Positions 42,189 to 50,866 of a stretch of DNA of 61,210 bases are shown here, piece after piece. The stretch spans positions 1 through 61,210 of the forward strand of contig JASLXG010000005.1 in NCBI GenBank assembly GCA_030740435.1, written 5' to 3'. This DNA comes from Alphaproteobacteria bacterium. Its GTDB lineage: Bacteria > Pseudomonadota > Alphaproteobacteria > UBA2966. Below the pieces are notes generated by a model, which had not been told where the DNA came from, ran no database searches, and was given only the letters and a program-made list of their open reading frames with translations. The stretch's first letter is position 1. The number at the start of each line of letters is the position of its first letter. Both the position numbers and the translations under genes were made by a program.

Positions 42189-42848
42189 ATGGCGGAGAAA
42201 CTATTCGATCGGCTGCGCGCCGCTTGTGCCGAAGACTGGCGGGCCTACGTCGAGCATGAATTCGTAAGGCAACTGGGAGACGGCAGCCTGCCGGACGCCT
42301 GTTTTCGCCACTACCTGTGCCAGGATTATTTGTTCCTCATCCACTTCGCCCGGGCCTACGCGCTGGCTGCCTACAAATCCCAGGAGCTGGACGACATCCG
42401 CCAGGCGGCGGCGGGACTGGCCGCCATCACCGACTTGGAAATGGGCCTGCACGTGGAATTCTGCGCCGGCTGGGGACTGGACGAAGCCGCCATGCAGGCG
42501 TTGCCAGAAGCCGAGGAAACCATGGCGTACACGCGGTACGTCTTGGAGAAAGGCCTTTCTGGCGATCTTTTGGACCTGCACGTGGCGCTAGCGCCCTGTG
42601 TCATCGGCTACGGCGAAATCGGCCGCAACCTAGCGGGCAAAACCGTCGGCAACCCCTACGCCAAATGGATCGAGATGTACGCGTCCGACGACTACCAAGA
42701 GGTGGCGGCAGGCGCCGCCGACCAGCTCGACAGCCTTTATGAGCGCCGCGCCGGCGAGGGCCGCTGGCCGGAAATGGTCAAGACCTTCGGCCAGGCGACG
42801 CGGCTGGAGGTGGCGTTCTGGGAGATGGGGCTGAAGATGGGGGGCTAG
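42189..42848 (+). CDS. tenA: TenA-family aminopyrimidine aminohydrolase/thiaminase II
   Basis: This is a 219-residue TenA protein that salvages thiamine breakdown products. Conserved residues are Asp in CQDYLFLIHF, Cys in ALAPCVIGYGEIG and Glu in AFWEMGLK, corresponding to the catalytic set of TenA. The length fits. I examined the 120 bp upstream for a TPP riboswitch (CTGAGA and the second conserved block) and did not see one. Divergent from the cyclase gene. Confidence 0.9.
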   Translation: MAEKLFDRLRAACAEDWRAYVEHEFVRQLGDGSLPDACFRHYLCQDYLFLIHFARAYALAAYKSQELDDIRQAAAGLAAITDLEMGLHVEFCAGWGLDEAAMQALPEAEETMAYTRYVLEKGLSGDLLDLHVALAPCVIGYGEIGRNLAGKTVGNPYAKWIEMYASDDYQEVAAGAADQLDSLYERRAGEGRWPEMVKTFGQATRLEVAFWEMGLKMGG

Positions 42849-42856
42849 GAATCCAA

Positions 42857-43195
42857 CTATTCCAGCCCTTCCTCGGCAAACGGTAGCCAGCCCTCGCGGT
42901 CCTCGATCTCCAATATCCAAAGGTCGGGGTCGAAGTCTACTTGACGCGCCAGGTAGACGTCGGATTCTTGTTCGGGCACCGGGTCGGGGCCCGTCACCGC
43001 GGTCCATAACAAATTGCCATCGAAGTCGCGCTGGCGGCCGTAGACGACACAGCCTTGTTCCAATCGGTTGAGCTTGACGAAGACCATGCCGGCGTCGCCG
43101 TCGCCGCGCCTGGCCACGGTGGCGGGGACGCCGCGCGCGAGACAACGTTTTATCGTGGCCTTGATCCAGAGGTCGGTCTTTAGCCTGGGTTCCAA
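42857..43195 (-). CDS. DUF1491-family protein
   Basis: This 112-residue protein begins RLKTDLWIKATIKRCLARG and contains ATVARRGDGDAGMVFVKLNR, the pattern of the DUF1491 family, which is found almost entirely in Alphaproteobacteria. No function is known. It lies 6 bp upstream of nothing on its own strand except convergence with tenA, and 6 bp after the start side of the TfoX-type gene, so co-transcription with that gene is likely. Confidence 0.8.
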   Translation of the reverse strand: MEPRLKTDLWIKATIKRCLARGVPATVARRGDGDAGMVFVKLNRLEQGCVVYGRQRDFDGNLLWTAVTGPDPVPEQESDVYLARQVDFDPDLWILEIEDREGWLPFAEEGLE

Positions 43196-43201
43196 AGAAA
43201 C

Positions 43202-43549
43202 TTACTTCTTGGCTTTTTTCTTCTTCTTCGCCCCCTTGGCCGCCGCGCCACGTAGCGCGGCGCCCACGGCGCCTTCGGCCCAGGGCTGCATTTCGGCCCA
43301 GCCCGCGAGCGCCTCGTCGGGCGCGGCGCGGTAGGGCATCTTGCCGTAGCCTTCCAGGCCGCGGGCCTCGAAGGCCGGGCGGTTTTCCTCGTCGGCCTTG
43401 AGGTAGAGCCGGTCGGCCCGGGTGATCAGCGCGAACATGGTGCCGTCGAGGAAGAGGCCCTGGCCGCCGAACATGGGTTTCGCCCGAACCTCGCCCAGCG
43501 GCGTCAGGATCTCCAGCACCCGGACGACGTATTCGCTTTGCTTGGCCAT
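43202..43549 (-). CDS. TfoX N-terminal-domain protein
   Basis: This 115-residue protein has the TfoX/Sxy N-terminal fold: RAKPMFGGQGLFLDGTMFAL (about 22-41), then DRLYLKADEENRPAFEARGL and YRAAPDEAL. The C-terminal TfoX domain is absent. The tail is a lysine-rich KGAKKKKKAKK. Such stand-alone proteins are common and mostly uncharacterised; a competence role should not be assumed. Confidence 0.85.
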   Translation of the reverse strand: MAKQSEYVVRVLEILTPLGEVRAKPMFGGQGLFLDGTMFALITRADRLYLKADEENRPAFEARGLEGYGKMPYRAAPDEALAGWAEMQPWAEGAVGAALRGAAAKGAKKKKKAKK

Positions 43550-43553
43550 GGAT

Positions 43554-44330
43554 CTAGGACCTTAGTTTCAAGAGTTGCGCGATTACGCTGACGGCGATTT
43601 CGGGCGGCGTATTGTCGCCCAAGTCCTCGCCGATGGGGCAGACGATGCGCTCGATGAAAGCAGCATCGACCCCGGCATCGGCCAGCTCGCGGCGCGCCAC
43701 GCGAGCCTTGGTTTCGCTGCCGATCATGCCAATGAACGAGGCACTCGTGCCCAATTCGTTCAAGCGCAGCAATATCGGCACGTCGGTGGCGTGGCCCATG
43801 GTCATCAGCACCACGGCGGCACCGGACGGGACACGGGCGACGCCGTCGGAGTATTCGGCTTGCAGGCGTTCCAAGCGCGGGCTTTCGGGCAGGCGCTCGA
43901 GCCACTCGGCGCGGGGGTCGACGCAGAGCACGTGGCAGTCGAGCTCCACCAGGAACCGGCAAAGCTTCTGGGCCACGTGGCCGGCGCCGAAGACCGCCAC
44001 GTTCCACACCGCTGTCGGCCGATGGACCTCGAAAAACAGCGCCATCTCGCCGCCGCAGCTCATGCCCAGGTCAACCTGGATGTTCCAGCGCTCGAAGTGG
44101 GTGGGCTGGGGCTCGTTTCGCCGCAGCAGATCCGCCGCCACCTCGGCGCACTTGGCCTCGATGCGGCCACCGCCCACCGTGCCGTAGCAAAGCCCCTCGG
44201 CAGCAAAGACCGCCCGGGCACCGACCACTTGCGGAATGCTGCCGCGCCCGTCGACGATGGTGGCGACGCAAAACGGCTCGCCGGCCGCCTGCAAACGCTC
44301 GATTTCAAGCAGGAATTCAAGACTGAGCAT
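43554..44330 (-). CDS. xdhC: XdhC-family molybdenum hydroxylase maturation factor
   Basis: This 258-residue protein is of the XdhC/CoxI family, which binds and sulfurates molybdopterin cofactor and inserts it into xanthine-dehydrogenase-type enzymes. The N-terminal part has CVATIVDGRGSIPQVVGARA and YGTVGGGRIEAKC; the C-terminal Rossmann part has VAVFGAGHVAQKLCRFLVEL and FIGMIGSETKA. It is the last gene of the minus-strand operon that begins with the aryl-CoA-reductase-type subunits at 51865, separated from yqeC by a gap with REP-like repeats. Confidence 0.88.
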   Translation of the reverse strand: MLSLEFLLEIERLQAAGEPFCVATIVDGRGSIPQVVGARAVFAAEGLCYGTVGGGRIEAKCAEVAADLLRRNEPQPTHFERWNIQVDLGMSCGGEMALFFEVHRPTAVWNVAVFGAGHVAQKLCRFLVELDCHVLCVDPRAEWLERLPESPRLERLQAEYSDGVARVPSGAAVVLMTMGHATDVPILLRLNELGTSASFIGMIGSETKARVARRELADAGVDAAFIERIVCPIGEDLGDNTPPEIAVSVIAQLLKLRS

Positions 44331-44395
44331 TTTCTTACCTTACACCAAGTACCGACACGCCCGTCAGCGCCACCGTGGCCCTGATGCCGGGCCGC

Positions 44396-44420
44396 AAAAG
44401 TGGTGCCTGTCACCATTCTT
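44396..44420. repeat. REP-like repeat, copy 1
   Basis: AAAAGTGGTGCCTGTCACCA with a weaker right arm (TTCTT). It shares its first 17 bases with copy 2, 52 bp further on, in the same orientation. It lies between xdhC and yqeC. Confidence 0.6.
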
Positions 44421-44471
44421 GCCGCAAAAACTCAATGAAATCAAAGGGTTCACTGGCTGTTGGCGTCCAAC

Positions 44472-44495
44472 AAAAGTGGTGCCTGTCCCCACTTT
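44472..44495. repeat. REP-like palindromic repeat, copy 2
   Basis: AAAGTGG-TGCCTGTC-CCCACTTT forms an imperfect hairpin, the form of the widespread GTGGGGACAGGCACC-type REP element. It touches the stop codon of yqeC. A role in mRNA stability between genes of the operon is possible. Confidence 0.65.
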
Positions 44496-45271
44496 CACGC
44501 ACTTTCCCTTTGGTTGCTGGCGGCGATACCTGGCTCGGGCAGCAGCCAGCCGGCCACGCTGCGGTCCGGGCAGCGGCCCCCGAGCGTGGGCAGCAGTTCC
44601 ATGACCCGCTCGGCGGCCCGGATCCGGTCCGGCCGGTCGGCACGATTGAGAAACAGCACCAGCCGCGCCCCCTTCGGGCAGCCCTTGGCCAGGCCGTCGG
44701 GATGGACGATAGCCCGGGCCAGGCTCTCCGTCCCTACCGGCTGGCCGGGCGCCAGGCCGGTGAGTTCGGCCCAGAGCCCCGGCCGGAAGACATGATCCTC
44801 GTCCAAGGGCCAGCCCAGGCCGCCCAGGCCGGCCACACAGACCTGGGCATCGCTGGCCGCCGGCACCACCGGCTCGTGGGCCGCCGGCACCTTCAACGGC
44901 AGGCGCTTCGAGCCATCGGCCTCGACGACGATGCGGTCGAACCAGCCGGCGGCGGCGATTTCGTCGATGATTTCCGGGGCCGGGCCGATGCGGCGGGCGC
45001 CATCCGGGGTCTCCCCCGACCAGGCGACGACGGCTCCGGCTGTCGGCAAGAGGGCCCTGGCACGGTCTAGAAATTCGCCGGCCGTGGCGGCGGCAAACCC
45101 GGGCCAGGTCTCGGATTCGTCGGCGGCGATCTTGGTCGTCGTGGTGACCAGTACGCGCCCGCCGGCGGCCACACTCTCGCGGGCCAGGGCAAACATCAGG
45201 TTGGTCTTGCCGCCGGCACCCACGAGAGACACCAGGCGGCAGCTTTCGAGGCCGAGCGCGGCCAGCAGCAT
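44495..45271 (-). CDS. yqeC: YqeC-like selenium-dependent hydroxylase accessory protein
   Basis: This 258-residue protein has a P-loop-like N-terminus, RLVSLVGAGGKTNLMFALA (about 12-30), and the following VLVTTTTKIAADE stretch, typical of the YqeC family. YqeC is a marker of selenium-dependent molybdenum hydroxylase maturation. Its stop region overlaps a REP-like repeat, and its start touches the stop of the MocA-YqeB fusion (shared base 45271). The biochemical role is not known; it may be a nucleotide-dependent insertase. Confidence 0.82.
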   Translation of the reverse strand: MLLAALGLESCRLVSLVGAGGKTNLMFALARESVAAGGRVLVTTTTKIAADESETWPGFAAATAGEFLDRARALLPTAGAVVAWSGETPDGARRIGPAPEIIDEIAAAGWFDRIVVEADGSKRLPLKVPAAHEPVVPAASDAQVCVAGLGGLGWPLDEDHVFRPGLWAELTGLAPGQPVGTESLARAIVHPDGLAKGCPKGARLVLFLNRADRPDRIRAAERVMELLPTLGGRCPDRSVAGWLLPEPGIAASNQRESA

Positions 45272-46677
45272 CAGCCCTCCAATCCGCGGTTGGTCGCACC
45301 CCGGTTGGCCTGGCGCATCACGGCCTCCAGTACGGAGCCGGCGATGGCCCGGGCCTTGTCGGAGATGGTGGTGCAGTATTCCGCCCGGCCGCGCGGGTCG
45401 ATGTCGCCAAGCTTTCGCCCGGCGGCGATCTCGGTACCGGGCCGCAAAAGGCCGCGAAGCACGCCGTCAAGCTCGGCGACGACGGGCTGGCCGGCGATCT
45501 CACCCACCGTTTCGCCGGCCGCCACCTGGTCGCCGATGGCGTGATCGCTGGTGAAAACCCCGGCCGCAGGGGCGCGCAGCACGCGCTCGGCCTGGTGGCC
45601 GGCGATGGCGCCCGGGACGCCCGTATTGGGCTCGGCCGAGCCCGTTTCGATCAGACGGCCAAGGTCGTGGCCGCGGTTGGTCTCGACCACGATGTGGCAG
45701 TCGCGGCCCGCCTCGAAGCCCGGGCCCAGCACCACCACCAGCGGCGCCTCGTCCAGGCCGGTTCCCAGGTTGCGCTTGGCCAGGATGGCATCGACCACCA
45801 CGTCGGGGCTGAACCCGAAGGCCGGCCAACGCCGGCTGAGCGCCAGGGCGATTTCACCCGCCGCCCAGCAATCGCGGACACCCGCCGCATCCTCGACGAG
45901 GCGGGCGCTGACGCCTTCGACAACGGTGGTACCGCCCTCCAGGGCGCTGCAAAACGAAACCGCGCGGCGCACCGCCAGCGGTTTCTCCAGCTCCAGCATG
46001 CAGATCCTGCGCAACCGGGCCTGCCAGAGCCGCCAGGCCACGGCGCTGGCCATCTCGCCGGCCCCCTTGATGAGCACCAAGGGCGAAATCGGCGGCGCCA
46101 GGCGCTCGAGCTCGGCGTTCGAGTCAACGTCCATGAACGGCCCCTCGCGGTCAAACTCGACGGTGCCGACGGCCTCGGGGTTGGCGGCGATGACGGCCCG
46201 CGCCCCACTGTCGCCGGCAAGCGCCAGGATATCCGGGAAAAAGCGCCGCGCGAAGATCACCGGGTTGCGCAGCCGGCCGGCCACCATGGGGTGGCAGATT
46301 GCGTCCAAGGCATGGCTTTCGATCAGCCGGTCGATGATGGCCGGCTCGATCAGCGGCTGGTCACCCATCAGGAACATGGCGGCCGGGCAGTCTTCAGGCA
46401 GCGCCCTGAGCCCGGCGACCACGGTGGTGCTCTGGCCCTCGGCAAAGCGCGGGTTTTGGACGATATGCAGGCGGGGATCGGCAAACGGTGCCAGCGCCGC
46501 CCGCAAGAGCTCGCTCTCATGCCCCAGCACGACAACGACCGGGTTCAAACGGGAGCCCAGCGCCGCCGCCACGACGCGGCATATCATGGGCTGGCCGGCC
46601 ACAAGGCCCAAGAGCTTGTTGCCCTGGAAACGGCGCGAGAGGCCGGCCGCCAGGACCACACCGGCAACCGGTTTCAC
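45271..46677 (-). CDS. Fusion of MocA-type nucleotidyltransferase and YqeB/EF2563-type protein
   Basis: This 468-residue two-domain protein starts with residues 1-200, a MobA/MocA cytidylyl- or guanylyltransferase: GVVLAAGLSRRFQGNKLLGL (about 6-25), NPRFAEGQSTTVVAGL and FLMGDQPLIE. Residues ~205-468 begin VLIKGAGEMASAVAWRLWQA and match the YqeB/EF2563 selenium-dependent molybdenum hydroxylase system protein, with AAPAAGVFTSDHAIGDQVAA near the end. These two functions are usually separate genes. The fusion suggests that cofactor nucleotide modification and selenium handling are coupled. It lies 2 bp after the ligase gene. Confidence 0.85.
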   Translation of the reverse strand: MKPVAGVVLAAGLSRRFQGNKLLGLVAGQPMICRVVAAALGSRLNPVVVVLGHESELLRAALAPFADPRLHIVQNPRFAEGQSTTVVAGLRALPEDCPAAMFLMGDQPLIEPAIIDRLIESHALDAICHPMVAGRLRNPVIFARRFFPDILALAGDSGARAVIAANPEAVGTVEFDREGPFMDVDSNAELERLAPPISPLVLIKGAGEMASAVAWRLWQARLRRICMLELEKPLAVRRAVSFCSALEGGTTVVEGVSARLVEDAAGVRDCWAAGEIALALSRRWPAFGFSPDVVVDAILAKRNLGTGLDEAPLVVVLGPGFEAGRDCHIVVETNRGHDLGRLIETGSAEPNTGVPGAIAGHQAERVLRAPAAGVFTSDHAIGDQVAAGETVGEIAGQPVVAELDGVLRGLLRPGTEIAAGRKLGDIDPRGRAEYCTTISDKARAIAGSVLEAVMRQANRGATNRGLEG

Positions 46678-46679
46678 AA

Positions 46680-47999
46680 CTACTCTTCCCGGATCAGGCG
46701 TTTGGCCTTGCCCTCGACCCGGGGCAGGCTGCCGATCTCAACCACCTCGACGGCCGGCGTGATGCCGACGCGGTAGCGCACGGTTTCGATCAGGTGTTCG
46801 CGGGCGCGCTCAATCTCGGCCCGGCCCAGACGCTCGTGGGCCGGCTCGACCTCGATGGTCAGCGGCCGGCCGCTGCCCTGGCGCGGGATGCGCAACTGGT
46901 ATTCGAGCGACAACTCGTCGTTGCTGTGCACCAGGTTCTGGATCTGGCTGGGAAAGACGTTGACGCCGGCGAAGTGGAACATGTCGTCCGACCGCCCCAG
47001 CACGCCGCCTTCCAGGCGCACGAAAGTGCGGCCGCAGGCGCAAAGTTCGCGGTTGAAGCGCACCAGGTCGCGCATGCGGTAGCGGATCAACGGCGCACTG
47101 GTGCAACTGAGGTTGGTCAGCACCAACTCGCCGATCTCGCCGTCGGGCAAAGCCTCATCGCTCTCGGTATCCAGCACCTCGGCCAGGAACATGCTCTCCA
47201 CCACGTGGGTGCCGTCGTGGGCCCGGCATTCGAAGCCGAAATTGCTGATCTCGGTGGAACCGACGTCGTCGAAGCACTCGGCGCCCCACTGGGATTCCAG
47301 CGCCTTCTTGGTGGCCTGCACGTTGGCCCCAGGTTCGCCGGCGGCGATGATTCTTGCTATCGCCGAACCGGCCAAGTCGGGTCCGCCCTTGGCCGCCATC
47401 TCGGCCAGATAGAGAAGATACGAAGGCGTGCCGCAAACCACCGTGGCGCCCCAGTCGATCATCGCCCTGAGGCGATCGGCAGAACTTTGCCCGCCGCCCG
47501 GAACGCACAGCACTCCGGCCCGCTCCATGGCCGTCTGAAAACCCCACCAGGCCATGAAAAGCCCGTAGTTGAAAGGCACGAACATCACGTCGGCCTCGGT
47601 CATCCCGTAGCCGCAGCGGTAGTGTTGGAATTGCTCGTAGAAGGTCTCGAACCAATCCTGACGGTTGTACATGATACGCACCGGCGTGCCGGTGGTGCCC
47701 GAGGTCTGGAAAACGCGCACCGCTTCGTCAGGCGCAATACAAGAAAAATCGCCCCAGGGCGGCGCCACCGACTGGCTGTCCTTGAGTTCCTGCTTTTCCG
47801 TGAAGGGAATATTGCGCAGGTCTGCGAGAGTACGGATATCGTCGGGTTTGATGCCGGCGGCGGCGAACTTGCGCCGGTATAAGGGACTGCGTTCGCTGAC
47901 GTAGGCCAGTTGCTGGCGCAGCTTGGCGAGCTGGTGCTGCTCGAGAGCGGGCCGGCCCATACATTCCAATTCGGGCCGCCAGTAGACGTGCTCGGTCAT
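46680..47999 (-). CDS. Phenylacetate-CoA ligase (PaaK)-family aryl-CoA ligase
   Basis: This is a 439-residue adenylate-forming CoA ligase. Motifs: FQTSGTTGTPVRIMYNRQDW (P-loop-like, about 94-113), DVGSTEISNFGFECR (about 235-249) and the C-terminal YRMRDLVRF and LGRSDDMFHFAGVNVFPSQI, all typical of PaaK rather than the larger benzoate-CoA ligases. The ATG at 47999 overlaps the upstream reductase stop by 4 bp (ATGA). Coupling to an aryl-CoA-reductase-type enzyme suggests it makes the CoA thioester that the reductase uses. The acid is unknown. Confidence 0.88.
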   Translation of the reverse strand: MTEHVYWRPELECMGRPALEQHQLAKLRQQLAYVSERSPLYRRKFAAAGIKPDDIRTLADLRNIPFTEKQELKDSQSVAPPWGDFSCIAPDEAVRVFQTSGTTGTPVRIMYNRQDWFETFYEQFQHYRCGYGMTEADVMFVPFNYGLFMAWWGFQTAMERAGVLCVPGGGQSSADRLRAMIDWGATVVCGTPSYLLYLAEMAAKGGPDLAGSAIARIIAAGEPGANVQATKKALESQWGAECFDDVGSTEISNFGFECRAHDGTHVVESMFLAEVLDTESDEALPDGEIGELVLTNLSCTSAPLIRYRMRDLVRFNRELCACGRTFVRLEGGVLGRSDDMFHFAGVNVFPSQIQNLVHSNDELSLEYQLRIPRQGSGRPLTIEVEPAHERLGRAEIERAREHLIETVRYRVGITPAVEVVEIGSLPRVEGKAKRLIREE

Positions 48000-50338
48000 C
48001 GCCGGCGCTCCAGTTCCTTGATGCCCTGCAGGATGCGGTCGGGCGAAAACGGCGTGGTGTGCAGGCGCACGCCGGTGGCGTCGTAGATGGCGTTGGCGAT
48101 AGCCGCCAGGATGCCCGAGACCAGGCCCTCGCCGACCTCCTTGGTGCGGTAGGGTTGGCCCACTTTGTACTCCTCGGTGATGACGTGGGCCTCTTCCGAG
48201 AGCGCGATGTTGTGGATGGTGGGCATGCGGTAGTCGAGCCAGTTGGGATTGAGGGTATAGCCGTCCTTGGTGATGACTTCCTCCATGAAGGCGTGGCCCA
48301 GCGCCATCGAGATCTGGCCGTCGACCTGGCCCTTGACCAGGCCCGGATTGATGGGAAAACCACAATCATGCACGGTCAGTGCTTTCACGAGCCGCGCCTC
48401 GCCGGTCTCGATGTCGACCTCGACCTTGGCCACCTGGGCCGAGAAGGCATAGTTCTCGGTCCAGCGGCCCTTGGTGGTGGCCAGGCTGGGATGGTGGGGC
48501 TCGTCGCGCATGGTGCGCCAAAAACCCTCGCCGATGATGGTGTCGCCTCGGCGCGTGGCTATGCTGGTCTCGATGACCTTGGCGTAACTCAGCCGGTTGT
48601 CGGGATTGCTGATGCTGATGACCTGCTTGTCTTCGAGGCGCAGATCCTCGACCGCCGTGTTCATGCGCTCGGCGGCCACGGCCAGCAGTTTTTCACGGGC
48701 GTTGCCGGCGGCCTGGCGGGCGGCGTTGCCGGTGACGTAAGTCAGGCCCGAGATCCACGAGCCGATGTCCTGGGGCGTGACGTCGGTATCGGCGGCGATG
48801 ATCTTGATGTCGTCCATGCCGATGGAGAGTTCCTCGGCGACGATCTGGCTGATCACCGTCTCGGCGCCCTGGCCCACGTCGAGCGCGCCGGTAAGCACGA
48901 TGGCGGAGCCGTCATCGTTCATCTTGACGATCACACCCGAGCCGTTGGGGTAGATCAGGGTGCCGCCCATGTAGGACGAAACGCCGATGCCGACGCCGCG
49001 ACGCAGCGGCCCCTCGGGCGCTGACTTGCGGTCGCTGCCATAGTGCTTGAGCAGCTCGGATTTCTCGGCCGCCACGGTGATGCAGTCCTTGAGGCCGGCC
49101 TGGTGGGTGTTGTCCTTGTTGGGCAGTTCTTCCCATGAATCGCGGGCGTTCTTCAGGCGGATGGCGATGGGATCGAGGCCGATGGCCTCGGCGATGTCGT
49201 CGAGCTGGGATTCGATGGCGAAACGGATCTGGGGGCAGCCGTGGCCGCGCTGGGGCGCCCGCACCGTGTGATTCGTGTAAACGGAATAGGCCTCGTAGCG
49301 CAGGTTGGGAATGCGGTAGGGCACCATGGTGAAGCCCCAGCCCAAAAAGATGACGACCACGCCCGAGCCCCGGTAGGCGCCCGAATTATTGGTCACGCGC
49401 AACTGCTGGGCGACGATCGACCCGTCCTTCATGACCCCGGTCTTGACCTCGACCACCAGCGGCTGGCCGTGGCGAAAGGCCGAGAAAATCTCCTCGCGGC
49501 TGGCCACCATGCGCACCGGCCGGCCGCTGAGCATGGAAAGCCGGGCAGCGCAGTATTCGTGGGAAAAGAGATCGATCTTGCCGCCGAAGGTGCCGCCCGT
49601 ATAGGTCTTGTGGATGCGCACCGAGGAATAGGGAAGATCGAGCACCGCGGCCAGCTTGGCGCGCTTGACGAAAGCCCCCATGGACGAAGTCCAGACGTTA
49701 AGCTTGTCGCTCTCCCAGTGCGCCAGCGTGGCCTGGGGCTCGAGGTAGCCGTGGGTTCGGAGATGGCTCTCGTAGCGGTCCTCGCGCACGTAGTCGGACT
49801 GGGCAAAGCCTTCCTCCACGTCGCCCCAGCCCGTGGCCGTCTTGCCGCCGATGTTGGCCAGGTCCTCGTGGGCGATGACCTTGGGGTGCGAGGGCTGGAC
49901 CTCGGGGGCGCCCGGCTGCATGGCCTTGAAGGGATCGAAGACCGCCGGCAGAGGCTGGTATTCGACTTCGATCAGGTCCATGGCACGCTGCGCCGTCAGG
50001 GCGTCGACGGCGGCCACCGCCGCCACCTCCTCGCCCACGTGCACCACGCGATCGCGGGCCAGCACCTCCTGGTCGGCGGGATAGCGCGGCGTGTCGACGA
50101 AGGCGTGCTTGATGCCCAAGGTGTCGTCCACCGTGATCACGGCCTTTACGCCCTCCAGCGCTGCCGCCCGGCTGGTGTCGATGGACAGTATCCTGGCGTG
50201 GGGATGGGGGCTGCGCAGCACACGGCCCTGCAAGGTGCCGGGCAGCTTGACGTCCTGGGTGAAGACGGCCCGGCCGGTGACCTTGTCGGGGCCGTCCTTG
50301 CGGCGCGCGCTTTTTCCGACGTGGCTGAGCTCGTTCAT
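47996..50338 (-). CDS. Molybdopterin subunit of a 4-hydroxybenzoyl-CoA-reductase-type enzyme
   Basis: This 780-residue large subunit is of the xanthine oxidase family. The N-terminal ald_Xan_dh domain starts KDGPDKVTGRAVFTQDVKLP. The molybdenum region has KTYTGGTFGGKIDLFSHEYC, VRAPQRGHGCPQIRFAIE, ALDVGQGAETVISQ and the terminal QPYRTKEVGEGLV with the catalytic Glu. It resembles HcrA in layout but differs from the first hcrA (for example RAPQRGHGC against [10 protein letters not shown]), so it is a diverged paralogue with a different substrate. The small and medium subunit genes precede it with gaps of 9 and 15 bp, which makes a complete heterotrimer. Confidence 0.88.
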   Translation of the reverse strand: MNELSHVGKSARRKDGPDKVTGRAVFTQDVKLPGTLQGRVLRSPHPHARILSIDTSRAAALEGVKAVITVDDTLGIKHAFVDTPRYPADQEVLARDRVVHVGEEVAAVAAVDALTAQRAMDLIEVEYQPLPAVFDPFKAMQPGAPEVQPSHPKVIAHEDLANIGGKTATGWGDVEEGFAQSDYVREDRYESHLRTHGYLEPQATLAHWESDKLNVWTSSMGAFVKRAKLAAVLDLPYSSVRIHKTYTGGTFGGKIDLFSHEYCAARLSMLSGRPVRMVASREEIFSAFRHGQPLVVEVKTGVMKDGSIVAQQLRVTNNSGAYRGSGVVVIFLGWGFTMVPYRIPNLRYEAYSVYTNHTVRAPQRGHGCPQIRFAIESQLDDIAEAIGLDPIAIRLKNARDSWEELPNKDNTHQAGLKDCITVAAEKSELLKHYGSDRKSAPEGPLRRGVGIGVSSYMGGTLIYPNGSGVIVKMNDDGSAIVLTGALDVGQGAETVISQIVAEELSIGMDDIKIIAADTDVTPQDIGSWISGLTYVTGNAARQAAGNAREKLLAVAAERMNTAVEDLRLEDKQVISISNPDNRLSYAKVIETSIATRRGDTIIGEGFWRTMRDEPHHPSLATTKGRWTENYAFSAQVAKVEVDIETGEARLVKALTVHDCGFPINPGLVKGQVDGQISMALGHAFMEEVITKDGYTLNPNWLDYRMPTIHNIALSEEAHVITEEYKVGQPYRTKEVGEGLVSGILAAIANAIYDATGVRLHTTPFSPDRILQGIKELERRR

Positions 50339-50347
50339 AACGCCCCC

Positions 50348-50851
50348 CTACTCCACCTGCCCCGGCGCTTGGCCCGAGGCCTGAAGCACGGCATCGACGA
50401 TGCCGTTGTAGCCGGTGCAGCGGCAGAGGTTGCCCTCCAGCGCCTTTTTGATTTCCCGCGGCGTCGGTTTGGGATTGGCCTCCAGCAGCGCCGTCGCCGA
50501 CATCAATACGCCCGGCGTGCAAAAGCCGCACTGGGTGCCGCCCTGGTCGAGGAAGGCTTCTTGCAGCGCGTTCAGCTTCTCGCCCTGGGCCAGGCCCTCG
50601 ACAGTGCGCACGCTGCGGCCATGGCACTCCAGCGCCAGGGTCAGGCAGGCCAGCACCGGGCGGTCGTCAACGAGCACGGTGCAGGAGCCGCAGGTGCCCG
50701 AGGCGCAGCCGTCCTTGGTGCCGGTCAGGCCGATCATCTCGCGCAGCACCTCGACCAGCGTGTGGCGCGGCCGCACCGTGGCCTCGTGGTGCTCGCCATT
50801 GACGCTGAGGCTGATGACCCGGGGTTTAGCCGGCGGCCGCGGTTGGTTCAC
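50348..50851 (-). CDS. 2Fe-2S small subunit of the second aryl-CoA-reductase-type enzyme
   Basis: This 167-residue protein has two [2Fe-2S] sites: the plant-type GCASGTCGSCTVLVDDRPVL (about 53-72) and the C-terminal CGFCTPGVLMSA (about 96-107) with LCRCTGYNGIVDAV (about 141-154). It transfers electrons between the FAD subunit and the molybdenum subunit. The start MNQPRPPAKPRVISLSVNGE gives the normal family layout. Its presence here contrasts with the first hcr locus, where the small subunit is not in view. Confidence 0.9.
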   Translation of the reverse strand: MNQPRPPAKPRVISLSVNGEHHEATVRPRHTLVEVLREMIGLTGTKDGCASGTCGSCTVLVDDRPVLACLTLALECHGRSVRTVEGLAQGEKLNALQEAFLDQGGTQCGFCTPGVLMSATALLEANPKPTPREIKKALEGNLCRCTGYNGIVDAVLQASGQAPGQVE

Positions 50852-50866
50852 GCTCTTGTCCTCCGT

